A stretch of 64,000 bases of DNA from Streptomyces pristinaespiralis (lineage in GTDB: Bacteria; Actinomycetota; Actinomycetes; Streptomycetales; Streptomycetaceae), in the NCBI RefSeq assembly GCF_001278075.1, contig NZ_CP011340.1, positions 6,445,501 through 6,509,500 on the forward strand, in the 5' to 3' direction. Below the pieces are notes generated by a model, which was given only the letters and a program-made list of their open reading frames with translations, was not told where the DNA came from and searched no databases. The translations under genes were made by a program, and so were the position numbers. Shown piece by piece: positions 8,679 through 16,466 of the stretch. Numbering within the stretch: the stretch's first letter is position 1; every line of letters begins with the position of its first letter.

Positions 8679-10181
8679 ATGACGAGCAGCACCGAGACCA
8701 CCGCCACCACCCCGCAGGTTGCGGTCAACGACATCGGTAACGAGGAAGCCTTCCTCGCCGCGATCGACGAGACGATCAAGTACTTCAACGACGGCGACAT
8801 CGTCGACGGCGTCATCGTGAAGGTCGACCGGGACGAGGTCCTGCTCGACATCGGTTACAAGACCGAAGGTGTCATCCCGAGCCGCGAGCTCTCGATCAAG
8901 CACGACGTCGACCCGAACGAGGTCGTCAAGGTCGGCGACGAGATCGAGGCCCTTGTCCTTCAGAAGGAGGACAAGGAAGGCCGCCTGATCCTCTCGAAGA
9001 AGCGCGCCCAGTACGAGCGTGCCTGGGGCACCATCGAGAAGATCAAGGAAGAGGACGGCATCGTCACCGGCACCGTCATCGAGGTTGTCAAGGGTGGTCT
9101 CATCCTCGACATCGGCCTCCGTGGCTTCCTGCCGGCCTCCCTCGTCGAGATGCGCCGTGTCCGCGACCTCCAGCCCTACGTGGGCAAGGAGCTCGAGGCG
9201 AAGATCATCGAGCTGGACAAGAACCGCAACAACGTGGTCCTGTCCCGCCGCGCCTGGCTCGAGCAGACCCAGTCCGAGGTGCGCCAGACGTTCCTCACCA
9301 CCCTGCAGAAGGGCCAGGTCCGCTCCGGCGTCGTCTCCTCGATCGTCAACTTCGGTGCGTTCGTGGACCTGGGCGGCGTCGACGGTCTCGTCCACGTCTC
9401 CGAGCTGTCCTGGAAGCACATCGACCACCCGTCCGAGGTTGTCGAGGTCGGCCAGGAAGTCACCGTCGAGGTTCTCGACGTCGACATGGACCGCGAGCGT
9501 GTCTCCCTGTCGCTGAAGGCGACGCAGGAGGACCCGTGGCAGCAGTTCGCCCGGACCCACCAGATCGGTCAGGTCGTCCCGGGTAAGGTCACCAAGCTCG
9601 TTCCGTTCGGTGCGTTCGTCCGCGTCGACGAGGGCATCGAGGGTCTGGTCCACATCTCCGAGCTGGCCGAGCGCCACGTGGAGATCCCGGAGCAGGTCGT
9701 CCAGGTCAACGACGAGATCTTCGTCAAGGTCATCGACATCGACCTCGAGCGCCGCCGCATCAGCCTCTCGCTGAAGCAGGCCAACGAGTCCTTCGGTGCC
9801 GACCCGGCCTCGGTCGAGTTCGACCCGACCCTGTACGGCATGGCCGCGTCGTACGACGACCAGGGCAACTACATCTACCCCGAGGGCTTCGACCCGGAGA
9901 CCAACGACTGGCTGCCGGGCTTCGAGTCCCAGCGCGAGGCGTGGGAGACGCAGTACGCCGAGGCGCAGCAGCGCTTCGAGCAGCACCAGGCCCAGGTCAT
10001 CAAGTCCCGCGAGGCCGACGAGGCCGCCGCTGCCGAGGGTGGCACCGCTGCCCCGGCCGGCGCCCCCGCGGGTGCCTCCGGCGGTTCGTACTCCTCGGAG
10101 TCGGACGACAACTCCGGCGCCCTGGCGTCGGACGAGGCGCTTGCCGCCCTGCGCGAGAAGCTGGCCGGCGGCCAGAGCTGA
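8679..10181 (+). CDS. rpsA: 30S ribosomal protein S1
   Basis: A 500-residue S1 protein, which helps recruit mRNA to the ribosome. Four S1 (OB-fold) repeats are visible: about residues 33-105, 120-190, 208-278 and 294-365, each with a GxVxxIxxFGAFVDLG-type core in the later copies. The acidic Ala/Gly/Ser-rich tail (EAAAAEGGTAAPAGAPAG) is typical of actinobacterial S1. The start ATG 8679 gives MTSSTETTATTP, the usual N-terminus in this genus. The in-frame ATG at 8376 would add 101 residues unlike any S1 and lies upstream of the promoter. A terminator follows 30 bases after the stop. Confidence 0.97.
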   Translation: MTSSTETTATTPQVAVNDIGNEEAFLAAIDETIKYFNDGDIVDGVIVKVDRDEVLLDIGYKTEGVIPSRELSIKHDVDPNEVVKVGDEIEALVLQKEDKEGRLILSKKRAQYERAWGTIEKIKEEDGIVTGTVIEVVKGGLILDIGLRGFLPASLVEMRRVRDLQPYVGKELEAKIIELDKNRNNVVLSRRAWLEQTQSEVRQTFLTTLQKGQVRSGVVSSIVNFGAFVDLGGVDGLVHVSELSWKHIDHPSEVVEVGQEVTVEVLDVDMDRERVSLSLKATQEDPWQQFARTHQIGQVVPGKVTKLVPFGAFVRVDEGIEGLVHISELAERHVEIPEQVVQVNDEIFVKVIDIDLERRRISLSLKQANESFGADPASVEFDPTLYGMAASYDDQGNYIYPEGFDPETNDWLPGFESQREAWETQYAEAQQRFEQHQAQVIKSREADEAAAAEGGTAAPAGAPAGASGGSYSSESDDNSGALASDEALAALREKLAGGQS

Positions 10182-10211
10182 CGCTCTGCCCCCGACAGCT
10201 GACCAGCTGAA

Positions 10212-10245
10212 GTAAGGCCCGCTCCCCCTGGGGGGCGGGCCTTAC
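10212..10245 (+). terminator. Hairpin terminator after rpsA
   Basis: The arms GTAAGGCCCGC and GCGGGCCTTAC pair perfectly and enclose a C-run/G-run that extends the stem. It is placed 30 bases past the rpsA stop and 75 bases before the convergent beta-helix gene. Confidence 0.85.
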
Positions 10246-10319
10246 CGCTGTCCCGGACCCGTTCGGGACCGCTGTTGCGAACCGCTGTTCGGGTCACGCG
10301 AGCGTGCGCATCGCGGCGG

Positions 10320-11279
10320 CTACGGCGTGATCGCGATGTTGGTCAGACCGTTGCCTCCGGTCACGGTGTTGCTCCCGTGGACGGTGGTGCGGCAGCTCGA
10401 ACTCTGGTTGGTGACGTTGATCGCGAGCTGCTTGGAGCCGGTCGCTCCGCGCAGATCGGAATCGTTGCCGCGGAACACGGTGCCGCAGCCCCAGCCGCTC
10501 TGCTGGGTGTGGGTCTCGTAGCCGTTGTTCGTCGTGTTCCTGCCCGTGTTGTTCTCCACCAGGACGTTGTTGCCCTTCACGTCGACCCATGAGTCGTCGT
10601 AGTTCGCGCCGGTCAGGCCGCGACCGTCGAAGGTGTTTCCGACGATCTTCGCGCCGGTCGTGCCCTCCTTGATGTCGACGGCTTCGCCGCCGACGTCCGG
10701 GCCGATGGTGTTGTTCAGGATCTGTGCGTTGTCGCTCCGGTCGGAGGTGCCGCCGGCCGAACCGACGTACACGCCCTCGCCCATGCCCCTGCCGTCGTTG
10801 CCGGTGTCGTAGATGCGCGAGTTCTTGATGACGCCGTCACGACTGGAGTTGCGGAAGTGGACGCCTTCCATGTCGAGGCCGTGGACGGTGACCGAGTCGA
10901 TGACGACACCGTCGGCGGTGTCCGTCATGATGCCCTTCTGCCCGCCGGTGACCGTGATGCCCTTGACGGTCCAGTAGGAGGCGCCGTTGAGGTGGAGTCC
11001 GTAGCCGCCGTCCGCCTTGAGCACGGCTCGAGACGAGCCTGTCAGCGTGATGCGGGAGCCGGACGTCCCGTCCACGGTGGTCTTGAAGTTGCCGGTGTAC
11101 GTACCGTCGGCGAGCTGGATCGTGTCACCGGGGCGGGCAGCCGTGAGGGCGGCCTTCAGCTCGGTCGCGGTGTCCACGTCGATGACCGACGCGGCGTCGG
11201 CCGGGGTGGCCAGCAGGGACAACCCGCCGGTCGCGAGCAGGGCGGCGGCTAAGGAGGGGAGCAGTTTCTTGGTGCGCAT
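10320..11279 (-). CDS. Secreted right-handed parallel beta-helix protein
   Basis: A 319-residue exported protein. The signal peptide (KK, then a hydrophobic core, then TPADA, about residues 1-29) is followed by beta-helix coils with repeated short strands and Asn/Gly turns (IKNSRIYDTGNDG, AQILNNTIG, KIVGNTFDG, VLVENNTGRN). Two Cys (GWGCG and SSSCRT) near the C-terminus may form a disulphide. The fold is shared by polysaccharide lyases and depolymerases, and the early PGDTIQLADGTYTGNF block is typical of such secreted proteins. No lyase catalytic set can be assigned, so the substrate is unknown. Confidence 0.82.
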   Translation of the reverse strand: MRTKKLLPSLAAALLATGGLSLLATPADAASVIDVDTATELKAALTAARPGDTIQLADGTYTGNFKTTVDGTSGSRITLTGSSRAVLKADGGYGLHLNGASYWTVKGITVTGGQKGIMTDTADGVVIDSVTVHGLDMEGVHFRNSSRDGVIKNSRIYDTGNDGRGMGEGVYVGSAGGTSDRSDNAQILNNTIGPDVGGEAVDIKEGTTGAKIVGNTFDGRGLTGANYDDSWVDVKGNNVLVENNTGRNTTNNGYETHTQQSGWGCGTVFRGNDSDLRGATGSKQLAINVTNQSSSCRTTVHGSNTVTGGNGLTNIAITP

Positions 11280-11572
11280 GGGGGGTGCCTTCCCGTTGGT
11301 CCGAGGTGGGGACGGTCCTCGTACGGTTCTCGTACATGAACATCGGGTGAGTTTCTGAACGTGCGCGTTGACCCGTGACGGTAGGGACGGGGCAAAGGGG
11401 TGTCAAGGTCCGTACCAGACCCCGCTCCCTGGGCCCAGTGGGCGAACTGCCGGGCGGCGGTGGGACGTTCGACACCGGCAGCCACGGGAAGGCGACGTGA
11501 CAGGTGTGGGAACGGGAATGCGGATGTCCCGGCGCGCGTTCTTGTCTTCGAACACGAGGAGGAGCGGTAATC

Positions 11573-12511
11573 GTGCTTGATCCACAGGGTTTGTACGAGT
11601 GGGAGCCGAAGGGTCTCGCGGTCGTCGACATGGCGCTCGCGCAGGAGTCGGCCGGCCTGGTCATGCTGTACCACTTCGACGGCTACATCGACGCGGGAGA
11701 GACCGGCGAGCAGATCGTCGACAACCTGCTGGAGACGCTTCCCCACCAAGTGGTGGCGCGGTTCGACCACGACCGGCTCGTGGACTACCGGGCCCGGCGC
11801 CCGCTCCTGACCTTCCGTCGTGACCGCTGGTCCGGCTACGAGACCCCCTCACTCGAGCTGAGGCTCGTCCAGGACGCCACGGGCGCGCCGTTCCTGCTGC
11901 TCTCCGGCCCCGAGCCGGACGTCGAGTGGGAGCGCTTCGCGGCCGCGGTCGGCCAGATCGTCGAGCGGCTCGGTGTGCGCCTCGCGGTCAACTTCCACGG
12001 CATCCCGATGGGCGTCCCGCACACCCGCCCCGTGGGCATCACCCCGCACGGCAACCGCACGGACCTGATGCCCGGCCACCGCAGCCCGTTCGACGAGGCG
12101 CAGGTACCGGGCAGCGCGGAGGCACTCGTCGAGTACCGGCTCATGCAGGCAGGTCACGACGTGCTCGGCGTGGCCGCCCATGTGCCGCATTACGTGGCCC
12201 GCTCGTCGTACCCGGACGCCGCCCTGACCGTGCTGGAGGCCATCACGGCCGCCACGGGGCTGGTGCTGCCCGGAATCGCGCACTCGTTGCGCACGGAGGC
12301 ACACCGCACCCAGACCGAGATCGAGCGGCAGATCGGGGAGGGCGACGAAGAGCTGGTCGCGCTCGTGCAGGGGCTTGAGCACCAGTACGACGCGATGGCG
12401 GGAGCCGAGACACGCGGCAGCCTTGTCGCCGAGGCCGTGGACCTGCCGTCGGCGGACGAGATCGGCCGCGAGTTCGAGCGCTTCCTCGCTGAACGTGAGG
12501 GCGACGCCTAG
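11573..12511 (+). CDS. PAC2 family protein
   Basis: A 312-residue protein of the PAC2 (proteasome assembly chaperone 2-like) family, common in actinobacteria. Recognisable blocks are [37 protein letters not shown] and the [12 protein letters not shown] segment. The start is GTG 11573, preceded by GAGGAGGAG at normal spacing. An upstream in-frame start at 11504 lacks one. The C-terminus is acidic and helical ([17 protein letters not shown]). Its cellular role is not established. It lies 101 bases upstream of coaE on the same strand. Confidence 0.82.
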   Translation: MLDPQGLYEWEPKGLAVVDMALAQESAGLVMLYHFDGYIDAGETGEQIVDNLLETLPHQVVARFDHDRLVDYRARRPLLTFRRDRWSGYETPSLELRLVQDATGAPFLLLSGPEPDVEWERFAAAVGQIVERLGVRLAVNFHGIPMGVPHTRPVGITPHGNRTDLMPGHRSPFDEAQVPGSAEALVEYRLMQAGHDVLGVAAHVPHYVARSSYPDAALTVLEAITAATGLVLPGIAHSLRTEAHRTQTEIERQIGEGDEELVALVQGLEHQYDAMAGAETRGSLVAEAVDLPSADEIGREFERFLAEREGDA

Positions 12512-12599
12512 CAGGCCCGTCCGGGAAGGCCGCCGGAATCCCGGGGGCCGCCCGGACAGGGCCCCGAGGCCGGGCCGGGGCCGCGATATGTCGCTCGCG

Positions 12600-12605
12600 T
12601 AGGCT
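12600..12605 (+). promoter_or_regulatory. -10 element placed for a leaderless coaE transcript
   Basis: TAGGCT ends 7 bases before the coaE ATG, and no Shine-Dalgarno sequence lies in between (GCGGCCC). This geometry is that of leaderless mRNAs in Streptomyces. No clear -35 is seen. Confidence 0.4.
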
Positions 12606-12612
12606 GCGGCCC

Positions 12613-13227
12613 ATGCTGACAGTGGGCCTGACCGGCGGTATCGGCGCCGGCAAGAGCGAAGTGTCCCGGCTGCTCGCCTCCTACGGGGCGGTCGTGGTCG
12701 ATGCCGACAAGATCGCCCGCGAGGTCGTGGAGCCCGGCACCCCCGGGCTCGCTGCCGTTGTGGACGCCTTCGGCCCGGAGGTGCTGACCGACGACGGCGG
12801 CCTGGACCGTCCGAAGCTCGGCTCGATCGTCTTCGCCGACCCGGAGCGCCTCGCCACCCTGAACAGCATCGTGCACCCCTTGGTCGGTGCCCGCTCCCGC
12901 GAACTGGAGCAGGCGGCCGGCCCGGACGACGTGGTCGTCCACGACGTGCCACTCCTCACGGAGAACAAGCTCCAGTCCCTCTACGACCTGGTCGTCGTGG
13001 TGGACGCGTCGCAGGACACCCAGCTGGACCGGCTCGTACGGCTTCGCGGGATGGCGGAGAGCGAGGCGCGCTCGAGGATGGCGGCGCAGGCCACGCGCGA
13101 GGAACGGCTGGCCATCGCCGATCTCGTCATCGACAACGACGGACCGTTGGAGAAACTGGAGCCGCAGGTACGCGAGGTGTGGCAGGAGCTGACCCGCCGC
13201 GCCGCCTCGGGCCGGGCGCAGGGCTGA
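12613..13227 (+). CDS. coaE: Dephospho-CoA kinase
   Basis: A 204-residue enzyme that phosphorylates dephospho-CoA in the last step of coenzyme A synthesis. The P-loop GGIGAGKS is at residues 8-15. [12 protein letters not shown] supplies the conserved Asp of the family, followed by [12 protein letters not shown] and [13 protein letters not shown]. The length is normal. There is no ribosome binding site before ATG 12613, but a TAGGCT -10 lies 7 bases upstream, so the message is probably leaderless. The TPR gene follows 82 bases later. Confidence 0.95.
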   Translation: MLTVGLTGGIGAGKSEVSRLLASYGAVVVDADKIAREVVEPGTPGLAAVVDAFGPEVLTDDGGLDRPKLGSIVFADPERLATLNSIVHPLVGARSRELEQAAGPDDVVVHDVPLLTENKLQSLYDLVVVVDASQDTQLDRLVRLRGMAESEARSRMAAQATREERLAIADLVIDNDGPLEKLEPQVREVWQELTRRAASGRAQG

Positions 13228-13309
13228 CCACCGCGCGGCGTGCGGGGCGGCCGGAATAGCGCCGAACCGCCCTGTGTTGGAGCGGACGAGTCAGGGGAAG
13301 GATGCGAGC

Positions 13310-13675
13310 GTGTCGAACAGCAACCCGGAAACGCATGTCATCGACTATCGCGCTGCCGAGCAGCTGCTGGCCGCGCGGGACCCGCGCGGGGCCGTCAAGC
13401 TGCTCGACTCGGTGATCGCGGCCCACCCGGAGAACACGGCGGCCCGTCTGCTGCGCGCACGAGCTTTCTTCCTCGGCGCCCAACTGCGTCCGGCGGAGCT
13501 CGAATTCGAGCTCGTCCTCGAGCGTGAGCCGGACAACGCGTATGCCCACTTCGCCCTCGCCCGGACCTTCGAGCGGGCGGGCAAGCCGGAGCAGGCCAAG
13601 CGTCACTTCCGGCTGGCGGCGGCCCTCGACCCGAACCCCGAGTATCTGAAGGCCGCGCGCTTCGAAACCGAGTGA
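13310..13675 (+). CDS. Small tetratricopeptide-repeat protein
   Basis: A 121-residue soluble protein made mostly of three TPR helix pairs (AEQLLAARDPRGAVKLLDS, NTAARLLRARAFFLGAQ and NAYAHFALARTFERAGK). GTG 13310 (VSNSNPET) is chosen because GGGGAAGGA lies 8-16 bases upstream. The frame also opens at 13274. TPR proteins act as protein-protein adaptors, and no partner can be named here. It lies just downstream of coaE on the same strand. Confidence 0.8.
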   Translation: MSNSNPETHVIDYRAAEQLLAARDPRGAVKLLDSVIAAHPENTAARLLRARAFFLGAQLRPAELEFELVLEREPDNAYAHFALARTFERAGKPEQAKRHFRLAAALDPNPEYLKAARFETE

Positions 13676-13693
13676 CGGGGACGGGGACCGGCA

Positions 13694-13756
13694 CCGTCAG
13701 GAACGGGACCGACGCCGTCAGGAACGGGCTCGTCGGGAACGGGACGGAGAGCGATC
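13694..13756. repeat. 21-bp tandem repeat, about three units
   Basis: CCGTCAGGAACGGG begins at 13694 and again at 13715, and a degenerate third unit starts near 13736. It fills the gap between the convergent TPR and DUF6343 genes. Confidence 0.6.
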
Positions 13757-13764
13757 CCGGCCGC

Positions 13765-14043
13765 TCAGCGGCGGTCGGGATCGTAGGGTGGATCGTACGG
13801 CGGGATGTCGCGACCCGGCTGGTAGTGGGGCCCCTGCCGGATGTGCCGCACGACCATGATCAGATCGACGGCCACGACGAGGAAGAGCACCCCGCACGCG
13901 ATGGCCCAGCCTGTGCGCCCCACCCACGCGAAGGCGATCGTGCCGCCGACCGTCCAGATGAGCCCCCACATGCCGAGCCAGAAGCGCATCCGCAGAGGAC
14001 TGCGCGCGGTGACGGGTTCGCTCCCAGTACGCATCGGCATCAC
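13765..14043 (-). CDS. Small membrane protein, DUF6343-like
   Basis: A 92-residue protein with two hydrophobic segments (about residues 21-40 and 46-64), a positively charged loop RHIRQGPHYQPGRD and a Pro/Asp-rich end (IPPYDPPYDPDRR). The N-terminal TGSEPVTARSPLRMRFWL resembles the DUF6343 family of Streptomyces membrane proteins, a name I give from memory. No function is known. The start may be the third codon (MRTGSEP) rather than the first Met. Confidence 0.6.
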   Translation of the reverse strand: MMPMRTGSEPVTARSPLRMRFWLGMWGLIWTVGGTIAFAWVGRTGWAIACGVLFLVVAVDLIMVVRHIRQGPHYQPGRDIPPYDPPYDPDRR

Positions 14044-14220
14044 GTCTCCCTCTCCCAGGATGCACCTGCCGTCATGCCTGCCCCTTCCCTCGCCGATTTC
14101 CGCGCCCCTCGGTCAGCGGCGATGACTTTTCGTGGCCACTGCGGTCTGACTGTGTGAAAGCGCTACCGGAAACCGGAAGCGCCGACGCGTCCCCACCACC
14201 TCTCGCCCGAGGAGACAGTC

Positions 14221-14718
14221 ATGTCCACCGGCACTCCCAGCACGTCCGCCGCCTCCCTCCCGTCCGCTTCCGCCGCTTCCGCCGCTTCCGCCGCTTCCGC
14301 CGCTTCCGTCGGTACGGCGGCCGCAGCAGGCCCGGATAGGCGCACCCACCTCGCCGTACGCACGCTGCAGATCGTGCTCGCGCTCTTCTTCGCGGTGGCG
14401 AGCGCCGGCCCCAAGCTCGTGGGGCATTCCTCCGCGGCGGAATCGTTCGACAGAATCGGCTACGGCGACTGGTACATGTACCTGGTGGGCGGACTGGAAC
14501 TGGCCGGCGCGGTGGCCCTGGTGATCCCGATCCTGTCCGGGATCTCGGCCCTTGCCCTGATGGGACTGATGATCGGCGCCTTTGCCACTCAGCTGACCGT
14601 GTTCGACGGGAAGAACGCCCTCACACCGGTCATCTTCTTCGCGCTGCTCGCCGTCGTCGCGGTTGTCCGCCGCCGTCACAACGCCGAACTCGTCGCCTTC
14701 GTGCGCGATCGCGTCTGA
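14221..14718 (+). CDS. DoxX family membrane protein
   Basis: A 165-residue protein with four membrane helices from about residue 47 on, in the DoxX arrangement (TLQIVLALFFAVASAGPKLVG, then GLELAGAVALVIPIL, then LMGLMIGAFAT). The helices are preceded by an unusual 45-residue Ser/Ala-rich tail encoded by a 9-bp tandem repeat. DoxX proteins are linked to redox or thiol stress in actinobacteria, but the role of this one is not defined. GAGGAG lies before the ATG. The low-complexity tail could vary between strains. Confidence 0.8.
   Translation: MSTGTPSTSAASLPSASAASAASAASAASVGTAAAAGPDRRTHLAVRTLQIVLALFFAVASAGPKLVGHSSAAESFDRIGYGDWYMYLVGGLELAGAVALVIPILSGISALALMGLMIGAFATQLTVFDGKNALTPVIFFALLAVVAVVRRRHNAELVAFVRDRV
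14266..14310 (+). repeat. 9-bp microsatellite inside the DoxX gene
   Basis: Five tandem copies of GCTTCCGCC, the last with one change, encode Ala-Ala-Ser repeats in the cytoplasmic N-terminal tail. Gain or loss of copies keeps the frame. Confidence 0.9.
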
Positions 14719-14912
14719 GGGTGGCACGGCCGGCGGCGGCCACGCCAGGGCCCCGGAGACGGGCGCCGGGCGTGGCCGCGCCGCAGTCACGGCAGCGGCC
14801 CCGGCGGCGGAGCGGGTCGGCAGCGGTCCCGGCGGTGGAGAGGGTCGGGTGCGGGAGGGTCGGACGGGCGAGAGGGATGCGCGAGGGGTGGATATCGCCC
14901 TACAGGGCATAA

Positions 14913-14939
14913 CGGTCATACCGTGGTATTCGATGACCG
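14913..14939. promoter_or_regulatory. Nested palindrome upstream of the slipin gene (possible operator)
   Basis: CGGTCAT (14913-14919) pairs with ATGACCG (14933-14939), and inside them ATACC-GT-GGTAT is itself a dyad (14918-14929). It ends 25 bases before the slipin start, a position suited to a repressor or activator site. Confidence 0.5.
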
Positions 14940-14964
14940 CCCCGGACGACGAGGGGGTGCCCCG

Positions 14965-16005
14965 ATGATCGAGGAGCTGGCGGTGGCCGGCGTGACAGTG
15001 GCGACGGGGCTCGTGGCCTACGCGATGGCCGCAGCGCGGGTCGTCAAGCAGTACGAGCGTGGTGTGGTCTTCCGGCTGGGGCGTCTGCACGGCGACGTGA
15101 GGCGCCCGGGATTCACCATGATCGTTCCGGCGGTCGACCGGATACGCAAGGTCAACATGCAGATAGTGACCATGCCCGTGCCGGCCCAGGAAGGCATCAC
15201 CCGGGACAACGTCACGGTCCGCGTCGACGCGGTCGTCTACTTCCGGGTGATCGACGCGGCCAACGCGGTCATCGAGGTCGAGGACTACCGCTTCGCCGTC
15301 TCCCAGATGGCACAGACCTCGCTGCGTTCCATCATCGGCAAGAGTGACCTGGACGATCTGCTCTCCAACCGCGAGAAGCTCAACCAGGGTCTCGAGCTGA
15401 TGATCGACAGCCCTGCGGTCGGCTGGGGCGTCCAGATCGACCGTGTCGAGATCAAGGACGTCTCGCTGCCCGAGACCATGAAGCGTTCGATGGCACGTCA
15501 GGCCGAGGCGGACCGGGAGCGGAGGGCCCGCGTCATCAACGCGGACGCCGAACTCCAGGCGTCGAAGAAGCTGGCTCAGGCGGCGGGCGAGATGTCCAAG
15601 CAGCCCGCGGCGCTCCAGCTCCGGCTGCTGCAGACGGTGGTGGCGGTGGCGGCGGAGAAGAATTCCACGCTGGTGCTGCCGTTCCCCGTGGAGCTGCTGC
15701 GGTTCCTGGAACGGGCCGCGCCACAGCCGGGCGAACCGGCCGAGCAGGGCCGGCAGGGCGAGGTGGCCGGCGCGGACGCTGCGCCTTCGCCCGAGGTGGA
15801 GGCCGCGGCGGGTGAAGCCGGTCTGCCCTTGGCGGCCGGAATCGGGGAGGACGCCGCTGCGGCGGGTTCGCTGCCGGCCGACGAAGTCCCGCCGATGGTG
15901 ACCGGAGGCGGTGAGGACGCTGTGGAGGAGGATGCTTCGCCGACCGGTTCCTCGCGGGTCGGCGACGTGCCGCCCATGGTGGCGGGACCGGGCGCGGTCT
16001 CCTGA
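14965..16005 (+). CDS. Slipin family SPFH-domain membrane protein
   Basis: A 346-residue stomatin/slipin-type protein. An N-terminal membrane segment (about residues 5-25) precedes VVKQYERGVVFRLGRL, the conserved opening of the SPFH domain. The domain continues with RRPGFTMIVPAVDRI and DNVTVRVDAVVYFRV to about residue 190. A charged coiled-coil (AEADRERRARVINADAELQASKKL) follows. The last 100 residues are an acidic, Pro/Gly-rich extension that ordinary slipins lack. Such proteins organise membrane microdomains and often recruit proteases, but no NfeD partner lies next to this gene. ATG 14965 has GAGGGGGTG upstream. Confidence 0.85.
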   Translation: MIEELAVAGVTVATGLVAYAMAAARVVKQYERGVVFRLGRLHGDVRRPGFTMIVPAVDRIRKVNMQIVTMPVPAQEGITRDNVTVRVDAVVYFRVIDAANAVIEVEDYRFAVSQMAQTSLRSIIGKSDLDDLLSNREKLNQGLELMIDSPAVGWGVQIDRVEIKDVSLPETMKRSMARQAEADRERRARVINADAELQASKKLAQAAGEMSKQPAALQLRLLQTVVAVAAEKNSTLVLPFPVELLRFLERAAPQPGEPAEQGRQGEVAGADAAPSPEVEAAAGEAGLPLAAGIGEDAAAAGSLPADEVPPMVTGGGEDAVEEDASPTGSSRVGDVPPMVAGPGAVS

Positions 16006-16084
16006 GCCGCCGCCCGGGCGACCGCCGCCGAGCGGTGCCTCCATCTTGTTTCCTGTCCTGCGCCGACCAGGGCCGTCGGGCTCT

Positions 16085-16256
16085 GCGTTTGCCTCGTGGC
16101 GCACCGGCCTCGGCCCGCGCCCGCTGTGCGTTTGCCTCGTGGCGCACCGGCCTCGGCCCGCGCCCGCTGTGCGTTTGCCTCGTGGCGCACCGGCCTCGGC
16201 CCGCGCCCGCTCTGCGTATGCCGCACGGCGCACCGGCCTGTGCCCGCGCCCCTCAG
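16085..16256. repeat. 43-bp tandem repeat, four units
   Basis: Units start at 16085, 16128, 16171 and 16214, each exactly 43 bases. The first three are nearly identical (GCGTTTGCCTCGTGGCGCAC begins each) and the fourth has diverged. Because 43 is not a multiple of 3, the frame changes in each unit, which argues against coding. It has no unique spacers, so it is not a CRISPR array. Confidence 0.92.
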
Positions 16257-16395
16257 CGTCGCGCCCGAGCCGGACACGGATCCGACTCGGTGCGCCGCCC
16301 AGACGTGGCTCCGCTTCGGCGGCCGGATCCCGCGGCCCGCCTCTGCGACCCGGACACAGGGAGAGAAAGGCCAGGTCACGGCCGCGTCGCATCGA

Positions 16396-16418
16396 CTGTC
16401 GGACCCCGGCCGTAAGGT
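16396..16418 (+). promoter_or_regulatory. Candidate RecA-NDp-like promoter of the SNF2-SWIM operon
   Basis: CTGTCGGAC, 8 bases, then TAAGGT. This matches the damage-promoter pattern tTGTCRGTG-N8-TANNNT with two changes at the end of the first block, and the spacing is exact. Unlike the uvrB and uvrC sites it is followed by a leader of about 40 bases with a ribosome binding site. Confidence 0.4.
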
Positions 16419-16466
16419 CGTTCATGCGCAGTCGGCAGTCGGCACTCTCGGGAGAGGAGGGACGCG

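Larger units (their letters stand above)
16006..16466. other. 461-bp intergenic region with tandem repeat and helicase promoter
   Basis: No gene is supported here. It holds the 43-bp tandem repeat (16085-16256), then about 140 bases with no visible structure, then a RecA-NDp-like promoter (16396-16418) and the leader of the SNF2 helicase gene. Confidence 0.7.

Noticed and set aside
16085..16256. Possible CRISPR array
   Set aside because: Units are directly adjacent with no unique spacers, and no cas gene is present.
16424..16466. Leaderless ATG 5 bases after the TAAGGT at 16413
   Set aside because: It opens a frame antagonistic to the helicase gene and gives a low-complexity product.
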